This document shows positions 17,011-25,776 of a stretch of DNA of 35,767 bases, piece after piece. The position numbers and the translations under genes were made by a program. The stretch's first letter is position 1; each line of letters starts with the position of its first letter. The notes under the pieces are model-generated. The model was not told the DNA's origin. It made no database searches and saw nothing but the letters and a program-made list of their open reading frames with translations. This DNA is from Streptomyces shenzhenensis (GTDB lineage Bacteria; Actinomycetota; Actinomycetes; Streptomycetales; Streptomycetaceae). The DNA lies in contig NZ_JAJONF010000065.1 in assembly GCF_021462265.1 (NCBI RefSeq), forward strand, positions 1 through 35,767, in the 5' to 3' direction.

Positions 17011-17197
17011 TCTGTCCTTCGTGGCGAGAGTAGTCCCCCCGCGGGTGGTGGTCACCGTGGTGGGACTGGGTGGAAGGTGGCTCTGCCTGTGTGTCGCGGG
17101 GGACGGGCAGAGAGGCGGGGCAGCGCAAGGACCGGTCCGGTGTGCCGGGGGCTTGGGCGGTCCGGACCCGGGTGAGGATGCGGATGGCGGCGCGCGT

Positions 17198-17974
17198 CTA
17201 ACCGAACACGCGGCGCTGGATTTCGCGGCGGTAGTCCTCAAGGGTCTGGTCCAGATGGACTGTGGCTGCTTGAGCTGCGGCCTCTGGGTCTCCGTCTCTG
17301 ATGGCTTGGTAGATCGCCGCGTGCTCGGTCACGGCTCCCTTGGCGTGGCCGCCGACGGTGCCGTGCAGTCCCATGGTGCTGGACTGCCGCTGCAGTCGGC
17401 GGGCTTCGCGGACCGCCTCCACGAGGAAGGGGTTCTGCGAGGCTTTGGCGATGCTGAGGTGAAAGTCGTCATCGCCGTGCTCGAAGAGTTCTTGACGGCC
17501 TGTGAGGTAGCCCTCGCGGCAGGTCTCGGCCGCACTTTCGATCGCCCGCAGATCCGCCGGAGTCGCCCGTGCCGCAGCCAGCCGGCTGGCTGCTTCCTCC
17601 TGCACGCGACGGAACTCGAACAAGCGGTAGATGTGGTCGAGATCGGTGGGGAGGAAGAAGCTTCCCAGGCGTGAAGAGCTCAGCATGCCGGGGTCGTTGG
17701 CCACGAAGAGGCCGCGGCCCTTTTGTGCGCGGACTCGTCCGAGCGCCGAAAGGATCTTGACTGCTTCTCGCACCACGGTCCGGCTGGTGCCCAGGCGTGA
17801 CGCCAGCTGGCTCTCCGTGGGCATCCGCTCGCCCGGTTGCAGCTGGGATTCGGCGATGAGGCGCAGGATCTCCTCTGCCACGAGTTCATAGCCGGGCCGG
17901 TATGCCGTGCTGTCCTGCTCGGTGGAGCTGTCCGTCGCCAGTGGGGGATCGCCGTCCAACGACCGCCTCCTCAT
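17198..17974 (-). CDS. FadR/GntR family transcriptional regulator of the fucose-type locus
   Basis: A 258-aa regulator. Residues about 25-95 form the GntR winged helix (GYELVAEEILRLIAES, then PTESQLASRLGTSRTVVREA). The C-terminal FCD ligand-binding domain has the metal-site pattern DDDFHLSIAKAS and EHAAIYQAI. It is divergent from the transporter operon, so it probably represses that operon and itself, releasing DNA when a pathway sugar or acid binds. ATG 17974 lacks a good ribosome site; a TTG six codons later (LDGDPPLA) is preceded by AGGAGG at 6 nt and could be the true start. A dyad operator candidate lies 70 bp upstream. Confidence 0.9.
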   Translation of the reverse strand: MRRRSLDGDPPLATDSSTEQDSTAYRPGYELVAEEILRLIAESQLQPGERMPTESQLASRLGTSRTVVREAVKILSALGRVRAQKGRGLFVANDPGMLSSSRLGSFFLPTDLDHIYRLFEFRRVQEEAASRLAAARATPADLRAIESAAETCREGYLTGRQELFEHGDDDFHLSIAKASQNPFLVEAVREARRLQRQSSTMGLHGTVGGHAKGAVTEHAAIYQAIRDGDPEAAAQAATVHLDQTLEDYRREIQRRVFG

Positions 17975-18043
17975 CTTCGCCGCAGGCCTGCGGTACCCGG
18001 CCGCTTCCGCGCACACAGTAGCGTACACCGGCCCGCGTGCAGC

Positions 18044-18066
18044 CAGAATGTGTAGTACTCATTCTG
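18044..18066. promoter_or_regulatory. Candidate GntR operator (23-bp dyad)
   Basis: CAGAATG and CATTCTG flank a symmetric GTAGTAC core, giving a 23-bp dyad with ten of eleven pairs matching. The core fits the GTnnnAC centre known for FadR-subfamily GntR operators. It lies between the divergent GntR regulator and the transporter operon, upstream of the regulator start. That the regulator binds it is inference. Confidence 0.55.
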
Positions 18067-18163
18067 CCTGCACAGGAGAATTGTGCGCCCTTATTCAGGC
18101 TATTTGAACGGTTTAGTCGATCATCGAAGGCAAAAGATCTTGAAAATAAACATGCTCATTATG

Positions 18164-18192
18164 TTGACGAAACCTTGCTCGGCGCTTGTTAT
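18164..18192 (+). promoter_or_regulatory. Candidate sigma-70-like promoter of the sugar operon
   Basis: TTGACG (-35) and TGTTAT (-10) separated by 17 nt, within an AT-rich stretch (18115-18200) that stands out in this GC-rich DNA. It points toward the substrate-binding protein gene, leaving a leader of about 155 nt. Confidence 0.5.
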
Positions 18193-18353
18193 GTGTGACC
18201 AATGAGTGATGCTGCGTGCCCGGGGTGTTCTGGTCGATGCGGCTTCGCCCGGCGGGGCCCCGTGAGTCGTGTGTAACGGCGAACCCGTCCGGGAGGTGAC
18301 ATGTGCGGCGCTGTCCAGAGACGGGCGGCCGCCACGACGTAGTGGAGTGCTTC

Positions 18354-19712
18354 ATGACAACCAAGGTCCGCACAGCCGGCACACCAGGTGGAAGCCACAG
18401 ACACCGCGGCCTGCTGGCCGTGACCAGCGCTCTCCTGCTGGCCGGCGCTGCCGCGTGCGGCAGCGGTACCGGCAGCGGCTCCCAGCACGGCTTCAAGCCG
18501 GCCAAGCAGACCGGCGGCACGCTGACCGTGTGGGTGGACTCCTCACGCGCGGCAGCAGCCAAGCTCTATCAACAGCAGCACCCCGGCGTGAAGATGAACG
18601 TCGTTACCTATGACGGGGACGCCAACGGCTCCAACTACCTGCGCACCAAGGTCAGTCTGTTCAACCGCACCCGCAAGGGCTGGCCGGACGTGGTGTTCAG
18701 CACCCAGAACAACGAGACGACCTGGGCGGTGGACGCCGGCTTCGCTGCGCCGCTGGACAACGGCCTCATCCCCAGGCAGACGCTCGACGGCTGGGCCAAG
18801 GGTGCCAACACGCCCTGCACCGTCAACGGCACCCTGTACTGCCTGCGCAACGACCTCGCCCAGACCGTGCTCTGGTACAACGCGCCGCTGATGAAGAAGT
18901 GGGGGTACAAAGTTCCCGCGACCTGGGAGGAGTACCAGGCTCTGGGCAAGAAGGTGGCGGCCGACCACCCCGGCTATGTGATCGGCTCGGCCGGCGACCC
19001 CTGGACTCCGGAGGTCTACCTGTGGGCGGGCAAGTGCGGCGCCAACCAGATCACCGGGCCCAAGGCGGTCAAGGTCGACACCACGAGCGCCGAGTGCACC
19101 CGCATGGCCTCGCTGCTCGACAGCCTTGTCACGAGCAAGACCATGTCCCTCAGCAGCGTGTTCAGTTCGGACTTCGACAAGAACCAGGCCGACAAGATCC
19201 TGCTGATGCCCGGCCCGTCGTGGTTCGGGGGCGCCTTGTTCCAAGGAACGTTCAAGACTCCGGCGAAGCAGATCGCCGTGGCACCGATGCCGCGGTGGGC
19301 GGCCGACACCACCCCGACGGCGGGCAATGTGGGCGGTGGCACCTGGCTGCTGTCGGCCCACAGCACGAACCTGAAGGCCGCCACGGCCTTCATGACGTGG
19401 GTGACCACTTCGGACGACTACCAGGCAAACGTCGCACCCGGTTACCCGGCCTATGGTCCCGCGGCGAAGAACTGGCTGGCCAAGCAGGCCGCCTCGAACT
19501 ACTTCGCAGGCGACATCGCCACGCCGCTCAAGGAAGCGGCGCAACAGGTCTGGCCCCGGTGGGGCTATGGCCAGTTCAGTCAGGAGGCCGTCTGGGCGGC
19601 CACGGTGACACCGGGGCTGACGGCGGGCAAGTCCATCGTCTCCCTGCTTCCGGCTTGGAAGAAGTCGATCGTCGACTACGCCCGCGCCGACGGCTACCAG
19701 GTGAGCCAGTGA
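18354..19712 (+). CDS. Sugar ABC transporter substrate-binding lipoprotein
   Basis: A 452-aa extracellular solute-binding protein (family 1, MalE-like). The N terminus has a basic region, a hydrophobic stretch LLAVTSALLLAGAAACGSG and a lipobox-like LAGAAAC, so it should be lipid-anchored outside the membrane. The mature part has the usual features: QTGGTLTVWVDSS, WPDVVFSTQNNE, GTLYCLRNDLAQTVLWYNA and MKKWGYKVPATWEEY. The ATG has GGAG upstream. The stop overlaps the GTG of the first permease. Gene context points to L-fucose or a fucose-containing glycan as ligand, but the sequence itself does not show which sugar. No damage is visible. Confidence 0.93.
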   Translation: MTTKVRTAGTPGGSHRHRGLLAVTSALLLAGAAACGSGTGSGSQHGFKPAKQTGGTLTVWVDSSRAAAAKLYQQQHPGVKMNVVTYDGDANGSNYLRTKVSLFNRTRKGWPDVVFSTQNNETTWAVDAGFAAPLDNGLIPRQTLDGWAKGANTPCTVNGTLYCLRNDLAQTVLWYNAPLMKKWGYKVPATWEEYQALGKKVAADHPGYVIGSAGDPWTPEVYLWAGKCGANQITGPKAVKVDTTSAECTRMASLLDSLVTSKTMSLSSVFSSDFDKNQADKILLMPGPSWFGGALFQGTFKTPAKQIAVAPMPRWAADTTPTAGNVGGGTWLLSAHSTNLKAATAFMTWVTTSDDYQANVAPGYPAYGPAAKNWLAKQAASNYFAGDIATPLKEAAQQVWPRWGYGQFSQEAVWAATVTPGLTAGKSIVSLLPAWKKSIVDYARADGYQVSQ

Positions 19713-20623
19713 CCGCGCCCGCTCTCAAGTCCGGCCGGCCCCAGGCAGGCAGGGCGTACATCCGCTGGCCCGGCCGGGCCGGGCACTGCTTCGTGGCCGC
19801 GTATGTGGTCCTGCTGGTCGCGTTCGGCCTCGTGCCGACCGGCTATGCGATCTACTTCGCTTTCACCGACGCCGGCGGCTCCTTCACGGGCCTGTCCAAC
19901 TTCACCGCCGCCGTCAGTGACTTCCGTTTCGGCTCCGCCGTCGCGCACGTCGCCCTGTATCTGCTGTGGTGGCTGGCATCCTTGGTCGTCTTCGTCGTCG
20001 GACTGGCGCTGTTGCTGCAGCGGATGGCGCTCAGGGGCGTCAGCAGGGCTCTGCGGTTCCTGTACTACGTGCCCGGCGCGCTGGCGGGCGCGGCCGGTGT
20101 CCTGGTGTGGTTGTTCGTCCTGGATCCCACGGTCAGTCCGGTCGGCTTCCTGCTGGAGGCCCTCGGCTATCACAGCTTCGGAGAGGTCATCGCCCCCGGG
20201 CACCTGCCGATCCTGTTCACCCTGATCGCCTTCTGGACCGGAGCGGGCGGCTGGATCGTGGTGATGTACGGGGCGCTGAACAACATCTCGCCCGACGTCC
20301 TGGAAGCGGCACGGCTCGACGGGGCAGGGGCTTGGCAGACGGCCTGGCGGATCCAGATACCCCTGCTGCGCAAGTGGATCGTCTACATGGTCATCCTGAC
20401 GTTCGCGGGCGGCACCCAACTGTTCGTCGAACCGCAGCTGCTGTCCCAGGCGAGCGTCGGTGTCGCCGGCCGGGACTATTCCCTCAACCAGCTTGCCTAC
20501 GACTTCGCGTTCCAGAACAACGACGTCAACACCGCGGCCGCCGTGTCGGTGGAACTGCTGGTGGTGGGGCTGGTCGTGGCAGGAGTCTTCGTGGCCAGAT
20601 CGGGGTTCTTCGATGCAGACTGA
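19709..20623 (+). CDS. Sugar ABC transporter permease, MalF/UgpA-like
   Basis: A 304-aa inner-membrane permease with about six hydrophobic segments; the first is FVAAYVVLLVAFGLVPTGYA. The EAA loop that contacts the ATPase reads DVLEAARLDGAGAWQTAWRI and ends IPLL. GTG 19709 overlaps the stop of the binding-protein gene (GTGA). It is co-transcribed with the second permease, with an 11-bp overlap. No ATP-binding subunit gene lies in this operon; Streptomyces sugar importers of this class commonly share the ATPase MsiK. Confidence 0.93.
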   Translation: MTAPALKSGRPQAGRAYIRWPGRAGHCFVAAYVVLLVAFGLVPTGYAIYFAFTDAGGSFTGLSNFTAAVSDFRFGSAVAHVALYLLWWLASLVVFVVGLALLLQRMALRGVSRALRFLYYVPGALAGAAGVLVWLFVLDPTVSPVGFLLEALGYHSFGEVIAPGHLPILFTLIAFWTGAGGWIVVMYGALNNISPDVLEAARLDGAGAWQTAWRIQIPLLRKWIVYMVILTFAGGTQLFVEPQLLSQASVGVAGRDYSLNQLAYDFAFQNNDVNTAAAVSVELLVVGLVVAGVFVARSGFFDAD

Positions 20624-21572
20624 CGTCCGGCAGCCCGCCGACATCACCCGCCTGCCCGGCAGCGGGCGCGGACCGGACCGCCCCGGGCGGCGCGCCGGGC
20701 GCGGACGCCTGCTGTGGAGCCGCCTGAATCCTCTGTCCATCCTGGTGCTCCTGCTGTTCCTGGTCTTCTTCGTCCTGCCGGTGCTGTGGTTGGTGCTGGC
20801 GGCCACGAAGACCGACGCCCAACTGGTCCACAACCACCCGCTGTCGTTCGGCTCCTTCAGCGCGCTGCGCGCCAACTGGAAGGGACTGACCGCCTACCAG
20901 GACGACGCCATCTTCCTGTGGCTGCGCAACTCGGCCCTCTATTCCTTCCTCGCCCTCCTGATCACCCTGTGCGTGGCCGTGCCCGCCGGGTACGCGATGG
21001 CGATGACCGAGTTCAAGGGCCGGCGTACCCTGCTGATGTCCACCCTCGTGGTGATGCTCATGCCGAACGCCACCCTGATCGTCCCGCTGTTCCTGGAGAT
21101 CAACGCGGTCCGTCTGATCGGCTCGATGTGGTCGATCATCCTGCCGTACGCCTTCTACCCGTTCGGGGTGTACCTGACCTACATCTACTTCAGCACCGCG
21201 CTGCCCCATGAACTGCTGGACGCGGCCCGACTGGACGGGTGTTCGGAGTTCGGTGTCTTCCGCCGGGTGGCGCTTCCCCTGGCCGCTCCCGTTGTCGCCC
21301 TGGTCGGCTTCTTCAGCTTCGTGGCGAACTGGACCAACTACTTCCTGCCGTACGTGATGCTGCCCGAGAGCGACCAGTTCCCGGTGCAGGTGGGCCTGGG
21401 CACGCTGTTGGACTCCGTCCCCCAGTTCAACCCGACGGCGAGCGGACTGGAGATCCAGCGCCCCGAACTGGCCCTGGCCACGCTCCTGGCGATCACCCCT
21501 GTCCTGATCGTCTTCCTCTTCTCCCAGCGGTTCCTGGTGGCCGGCATGCTCGCCGGCGCGACCAAGAACTGA
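20613..21572 (+). CDS. Sugar ABC transporter permease, MalG/UgpE-like
   Basis: A 319-aa permease. After a basic, Pro/Gly/Arg-rich N terminus it has the first membrane helix NPLSILVLLLFLVFFVLPVL and further helices such as LFSFLALL-like and VVMLMPNATLIVPLF. The EAA loop is HELLDAARLDGCSEFGVFRR followed by VALPLAAP, the usual signature of the second permease of CUT1 importers. The ATG overlaps the end of the first permease by 11 bp. A 106-bp gap follows before the next gene, the longest inside the operon. Confidence 0.93.
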   Translation: MQTDVRQPADITRLPGSGRGPDRPGRRAGRGRLLWSRLNPLSILVLLLFLVFFVLPVLWLVLAATKTDAQLVHNHPLSFGSFSALRANWKGLTAYQDDAIFLWLRNSALYSFLALLITLCVAVPAGYAMAMTEFKGRRTLLMSTLVVMLMPNATLIVPLFLEINAVRLIGSMWSIILPYAFYPFGVYLTYIYFSTALPHELLDAARLDGCSEFGVFRRVALPLAAPVVALVGFFSFVANWTNYFLPYVMLPESDQFPVQVGLGTLLDSVPQFNPTASGLEIQRPELALATLLAITPVLIVFLFSQRFLVAGMLAGATKN

Positions 21573-21678
21573 CCACCGGCCGGCGCCGCACCACGAACAG
21601 CACACCGGGTTCCCAGGCGGTATGCAGTCCGCGCGATGCCCGAACGCAGCCGCGCCCGAACGCGAACGGAGTTCCCCC

Positions 21679-23607
21679 ATGCTTCCCGTCATCACGGCCT
21701 CGGTGCCGCTGCTCGAACCGCCGGGCTGGGCGACAGCGCAGCGTGAGCTGTTCGGCCTGCTCGACCGGGCCTGGCGCCGTTTCGCCCGCGACTTCACCGG
21801 GCCCGACGGGCGGCTGCGCTACACGGGCGAACTCACCTCCCGCGACGGCGTCGACGACTTCTACGAGGTGTTCTTCAACTGGCCCCAGCTGTACCTGCTC
21901 GGCGGGGCCGACGACCTGCTCGCCCAGGCCGAGCGGCACTGGGAGGGCGTCACCCGCCAGCTGACCGAGCTGGGCATGCTCAAGGACGAGTACGAGCGCG
22001 GCTACGACTGGTTCCATCAGGGCGAGAGCCTGCTGCTGTTGTACTTCCTGTGCATGGCCGCCCCTGAGCGGTGGGCCGAACGCGCTTGCCGATTCGCCGA
22101 GTTGTACGTCGATCCCCGGCACGGCAACTATGACCCCGAGCACCGCATCATCCGCCGCCCGCACAACGGCAGCGACGCCGCCCGCGAAGGCCTCTTCGAC
22201 GGCGACGCCTACCCGTGGCTGCCCAAGGAAGCACAGATGTACGGCTTCCCCCTCGACTGGATCCTGCCCGCGGACGCCGAACCCCCGCTCGAGGCCGATC
22301 CGCGCCTGGGGGAGGAGATGCGCCGGCGCATGGGCTCCGGCGACACCGCGGTCAACCTCGCCGCGACGGGACTCGTCCTGAACGCCTGGATCGTCACCGG
22401 CGAGCAGCGCTACGCGGACTGGATAACCGAGTACGTCGGCGCCTGGCGCGAACGCGCGTCCGCCAACGGGGGCATCCTGCCGGACAACGTCGCGCCCGAC
22501 GGCACCGTCGGCGGCCTGCTGGAGGGCCGCTGGTACGGCGGCCACTACGGCTGGTCCTGGCCGCACGGCTGGTACAGCGTGGGGCACGCGGCCCTCGTAG
22601 CCGCACTCGCGGGGGCTGCCGTCACCGGCGACGACTCCTGCCTCGACCTGGTCCGCCCGGCTCTGGACGAACTGATCGCGCACGGCAAGGTGATGGCCTT
22701 CACCGAGACCGACTCCAGCATCACCTCCAAGTGGATCCCGCAGCTGGCCGAGGACGTGCACACCCCCACCCTGCACGTGCCCTTCCGGCGCAACGACAAC
22801 GGCTGGTTCGACTACAACCCCATGCTCATGGCGGTACCGACCGCGCTGTGGCACCACACGGTCTCGGACACCGATCGCAAGCGCATCGAGCGGCTGCGCG
22901 CGGGGGCCGGATACGACTGGCGCACCGTCCGCTCCTTCCGCAGCAAGGAGGAGGCCGGCCACGAGGAGCCCTGGCTGGCCTTCCTCGCGGGAGACGACCC
23001 CGCCTACCCGGAGAAGATCCTGGCCGCCGCGCAGGCCCAGGTGCGCCACCGGCTGTCACGTATGGAGAACTACCGCGACCGGGACGTGCCGGAGGCGGAC
23101 ATCCACCTGTGGCAGCAGTCCAACCCCGTGGTCACCGAAGCGCTGGTCCAGCTCACCTGGGGCGGCCCGCAGGTGGTCTACAACGGCGGGCTGCAGCAGG
23201 CACGCGTGCGGTACTACGACGCCGCCGCACAGCGTCCCGGACTGCCCCCGGACGTCGCGGCCCTGGTGTCGTCGATCGATCCGGACGCCACGGTCGTCGA
23301 CCTGGTCAACCTCGACCCGGAATCCCCGCGTTCACTGATCGTCCAAGCCGGTGCGTTCGCCGAGCACACCATTCGCTCGGTGGAGCACAGTGTCTGCGAC
23401 GACGCGTCCTGGATCGGCGACCTGTACGACTACGGTCACACCGCGCCGACGACGACGTCGGCGTCCAAGACCGTCGACGGGCCGTGGCTCCGGGTGGAAC
23501 TGCCCCGCTCCAGCACCGTCCGTCTCACCCTCCGGCTCGACCTGCGCACCCAGGCCCCGTCGTACCGCACTCCGTTCGAAACGCCGGACGAGGGGGAGGC
23601 ATCGTGA
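21679..23607 (+). CDS. Hypothetical protein, likely alpha-alpha barrel enzyme, in the sugar operon
   Basis: A 642-aa cytoplasmic protein starting at ATG 21679 with GGAG 7 nt upstream; no signal peptide. I do not recognise a named family. It is rich in paired helices with conserved aromatics: FYEVFFNWPQLYLLGG, YDWFHQGESLLLLYFL, GDAYPWLPKEAQMYGFPLDW, RWYGGHYGWSWPHGWYSVGH and WFDYNPMLMAVPTALWHH. This repeated Trp/Tyr/His pattern along helices is what (alpha/alpha)6-barrel glycosidases, lyases and epimerases show. A C-terminal domain (from about residue 520) looks beta-rich and ends TVRLTLRLDLRT. Its stop overlaps the aldo-keto reductase start, so it is a coupled operon member. A role in cleaving an imported fucosylated or uronate-containing oligosaccharide is a reasonable guess only. 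Confidence 0.75.
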   Translation: MLPVITASVPLLEPPGWATAQRELFGLLDRAWRRFARDFTGPDGRLRYTGELTSRDGVDDFYEVFFNWPQLYLLGGADDLLAQAERHWEGVTRQLTELGMLKDEYERGYDWFHQGESLLLLYFLCMAAPERWAERACRFAELYVDPRHGNYDPEHRIIRRPHNGSDAAREGLFDGDAYPWLPKEAQMYGFPLDWILPADAEPPLEADPRLGEEMRRRMGSGDTAVNLAATGLVLNAWIVTGEQRYADWITEYVGAWRERASANGGILPDNVAPDGTVGGLLEGRWYGGHYGWSWPHGWYSVGHAALVAALAGAAVTGDDSCLDLVRPALDELIAHGKVMAFTETDSSITSKWIPQLAEDVHTPTLHVPFRRNDNGWFDYNPMLMAVPTALWHHTVSDTDRKRIERLRAGAGYDWRTVRSFRSKEEAGHEEPWLAFLAGDDPAYPEKILAAAQAQVRHRLSRMENYRDRDVPEADIHLWQQSNPVVTEALVQLTWGGPQVVYNGGLQQARVRYYDAAAQRPGLPPDVAALVSSIDPDATVVDLVNLDPESPRSLIVQAGAFAEHTIRSVEHSVCDDASWIGDLYDYGHTAPTTTSASKTVDGPWLRVELPRSSTVRLTLRLDLRTQAPSYRTPFETPDEGEAS

Positions 23608-24551
23608 AACGCCACCCGCTGGGTTCCACCGGCCTGGAGGTCTCGGAGCTGGGATTCGGCGCCTCACCGCTGGGCGCGGTCTACGGCGCGTTCGCCGAGC
23701 CGGACGGGATCCACGCGGTGCGCACCGCATTGGACCTCGGTGTCTGCTTCTTCGACGTCGCCCCGTACTACGGGGACACCCTCGCCGAGAGGGTGCTCGG
23801 CAAGGCCCTGCGCGGCATCGAACGCTCCAGCTATGTCCTGGCCACCAAGGCCGGCCGCTACGGCGACGACACCTTCGACTTCACCGCCGAGCGCGTCAAG
23901 CACAGCGTGCACGAGAGCCTGACGCGCCTGGGCACCGACCACCTCGACCTGGTCCAGTGCCACGACATCGAATTCGGGGCACTCGACCAGATCGCCGACG
24001 AAACCCTGCCCGCCCTGCGCGAACTGCAGGACGCCGGCCTGGTGCGGGCGGTCGGCATTACCGGATACCCGCTCGACACCCTGCGCCATGTGGCGGACCG
24101 GGCTGCCGTGGACACGGTGATGTCCTACTGCCAGTACACCCTGCAGGACCGGCGCCTGGCGCGCTACGTTCCCGGATTCGCCCGGAGCGGCACAGCGGTG
24201 ATCAACGCTTCGCCGCTGGCGATGGGAGCTCTGACCGAGCGCGGGCCAGCCGCCTGGCACCCTGCTCCCGAACCCGTGCTGAGGCGCTGCGCGCAAGCGG
24301 CTGCCCTGTGCCAGGCGCGCGGCAACGACATCGCGCGGCCAGCCGTCCAGTTCGCCGTCACAACCGGCACCTTCGCCACCACCGTGGTGGGTGCCACCGA
24401 CGCACACCAGGTACGCCGCACCGCCGGATGGATCACTCAGCCGCCGGACACGGAGCTGCTGCACGCCGTCGAGGAATGCCTGGCCCCGGTGCGCGACCAG
24501 GGCTGGGTCAACGGCCGCCCGGACGACCAGCACCCCCCGGCGCGGCCGTGA
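23604..24551 (+). CDS. Aldo-keto reductase, candidate L-fucose dehydrogenase
   Basis: A 315-aa NAD(P)-dependent aldo-keto reductase. The catalytic tetrad is visible: Asp51 (FFDVAPYYG), Tyr55 or Tyr56, Lys82 (LATKAGRYG) and His120 (LVQCHDIEFG). The overall pattern, LGFGASPLGAVYG through VGITGYPLDTL, matches D-threo-aldose 1-dehydrogenases, which oxidise L-fucose and related sugars to lactones. GTG 23604 overlaps the previous stop, with GGGGGAGG upstream. The next gene is a lactonase and the one after a mutarotase, which supports the sugar dehydrogenase role. The exact sugar (L-fucose, D-arabinose or L-galactose) is not fixed by sequence. Confidence 0.85.
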   Translation: MKRHPLGSTGLEVSELGFGASPLGAVYGAFAEPDGIHAVRTALDLGVCFFDVAPYYGDTLAERVLGKALRGIERSSYVLATKAGRYGDDTFDFTAERVKHSVHESLTRLGTDHLDLVQCHDIEFGALDQIADETLPALRELQDAGLVRAVGITGYPLDTLRHVADRAAVDTVMSYCQYTLQDRRLARYVPGFARSGTAVINASPLAMGALTERGPAAWHPAPEPVLRRCAQAAALCQARGNDIARPAVQFAVTTGTFATTVVGATDAHQVRRTAGWITQPPDTELLHAVEECLAPVRDQGWVNGRPDDQHPPARP

Positions 24552-25441
24552 ACACCGCACCCACCCCGGTCATCGACAGCCACGTCCACTTCTGGGATCC
24601 CCGCCACCTGATCTACCCCTGGCTCTCCGCCGTCCCCGCCCTGGACCGGCCCCACACCCCCGCTGACTTCCTCGACGCCGTGCCTGAGCCGATCGAGGCG
24701 GTGTTCGTCGAAGCCGGATGTACCCCCGGCCAAGCCGACCGGGAGGTGCACTGGGTACGTGACCTGGCCCGCACCATGCCCTGGATCCGCGGAGCCGTCG
24801 CCCAGGTCCGCCTCGACCAGCCCCACCAGACGCCCCCGGCCATCCGCGACCTGGCCGCCGACCCCTTCGTCGTCGGCGTACGTCACAACATCCAGGACGA
24901 GAAACCGGGCTTCACGCACAGCGCCGACTTCCGCGCCGGTGTGCGGCTGCTCGGCGAGGCAGGCCTGCCCTTCGACGCCTGCGTGCGCGAGCGGCAACTG
25001 GACGAGCTCACCGAGCTGAGCGCGGCGTGTCCGAAGACACTCATCGTCCTGGACCACCTCGGCAAGCCCTCCGCACCCGGCCCCGACCACGCCTGGCGCC
25101 GGGCTCTGCGGCGCCTGGCACGCCATGCCAACGTCGTCTGCAAACTCTCCGGACTGGCCACCGAAGCGGCGCCCGGCACCCCCGTGACCACGCTGCTCTG
25201 CCTGCTCCGCGAGGCCCTGGACATCTTCGGTCCCAGCCGGTGCCTGTACGGCGGGGACTGGCCCGTGATGACCCTGGCCACCGCGTACGGACCCTGGCTG
25301 GACCTGGTCCGCACCGCACTTGACGGCCTGTCGGCCGACGATGCCGATGCCGTCCTGCGCACCAACACGACCCGCACCTACTCACTGCCGCCCACCCGCA
25401 CGTCGGCACCCTCCGCCGACGCAGGAAGGGAACCCGGATGA
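24548..25441 (+). CDS. Amidohydrolase-2 family lactonase, candidate L-fuconolactonase
   Basis: A 297-aa metal-dependent hydrolase of the COG3618 type. Motifs: an N-terminal IDSHVHFWDPRHLIYPWL (H-x-H, His12 and His14), VVGVRHNIQDE, the metal-site Asp-His in VLDHLGKP, the VVCKLSGL strand, and CLYGGDWPV near the C terminus. These are the marks of sugar-acid lactonases such as L-fucono-1,5-lactonase and L-rhamnono-lactonase. It should open the lactone made by the preceding aldo-keto reductase. GTG 24548 overlaps the previous stop (GTGA), and its own stop overlaps the next ATG (ATGA). The last 20 residues are Thr/Ser/Pro-rich and probably disordered. Confidence 0.87.
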   Translation: MNTAPTPVIDSHVHFWDPRHLIYPWLSAVPALDRPHTPADFLDAVPEPIEAVFVEAGCTPGQADREVHWVRDLARTMPWIRGAVAQVRLDQPHQTPPAIRDLAADPFVVGVRHNIQDEKPGFTHSADFRAGVRLLGEAGLPFDACVRERQLDELTELSAACPKTLIVLDHLGKPSAPGPDHAWRRALRRLARHANVVCKLSGLATEAAPGTPVTTLLCLLREALDIFGPSRCLYGGDWPVMTLATAYGPWLDLVRTALDGLSADDADAVLRTNTTRTYSLPPTRTSAPSADAGREPG

Positions 25442-25776
25442 AACGTCACGCCCAGACCGTCCGGCTGCGCCCGGAACGACGCGAGGAATACCTGGCCCTG
25501 CACCGCGCCGTGTGGCCGGAGGTGGAAGCGGCGCTGCGCGCGGCGCACTTCCGCAACTACACGATCTTTCTCCGCGGGGACGTCCTGTTCAGCTACTTCG
25601 AGTACGACGGCGACGACTTCGACGCGGATGTCGCCGCCATCGCCGCCGACCCCGCCACACAGCGCTGGTGGCGTCTGACCGACCCGTGCCAGCAGCCGTG
25701 GTCCGACACCGGAGCCGGAGGCACCTGGTCCGACCTGGAGGAGGTCTGGCACCTGAAGGAGGAATGGGTCCAGTGA
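25438..25776 (+). CDS. L-rhamnose/L-fucose mutarotase (RhaM-like)
   Basis: A 112-aa protein of the RhaM family, which interconverts the alpha and beta anomers of 6-deoxyhexoses. His22, the equivalent of the catalytic histidine of E. coli RhaM, lies in YLALHRAVWPEV. NYTIFLRGDVLFSYFEY and the paired tryptophans in TQRWWRLTDPCQ are conserved family features. The ATG overlaps the lactonase stop, with GGAAGGG upstream; the stop overlaps the GTG of the following alcohol dehydrogenase remnant. Within this operon it supplies the anomer used by the sugar dehydrogenase. The family cannot be split into rhamnose or fucose specificity by eye. Confidence 0.92.
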   Translation: MKRHAQTVRLRPERREEYLALHRAVWPEVEAALRAAHFRNYTIFLRGDVLFSYFEYDGDDFDADVAAIAADPATQRWWRLTDPCQQPWSDTGAGGTWSDLEEVWHLKEEWVQ

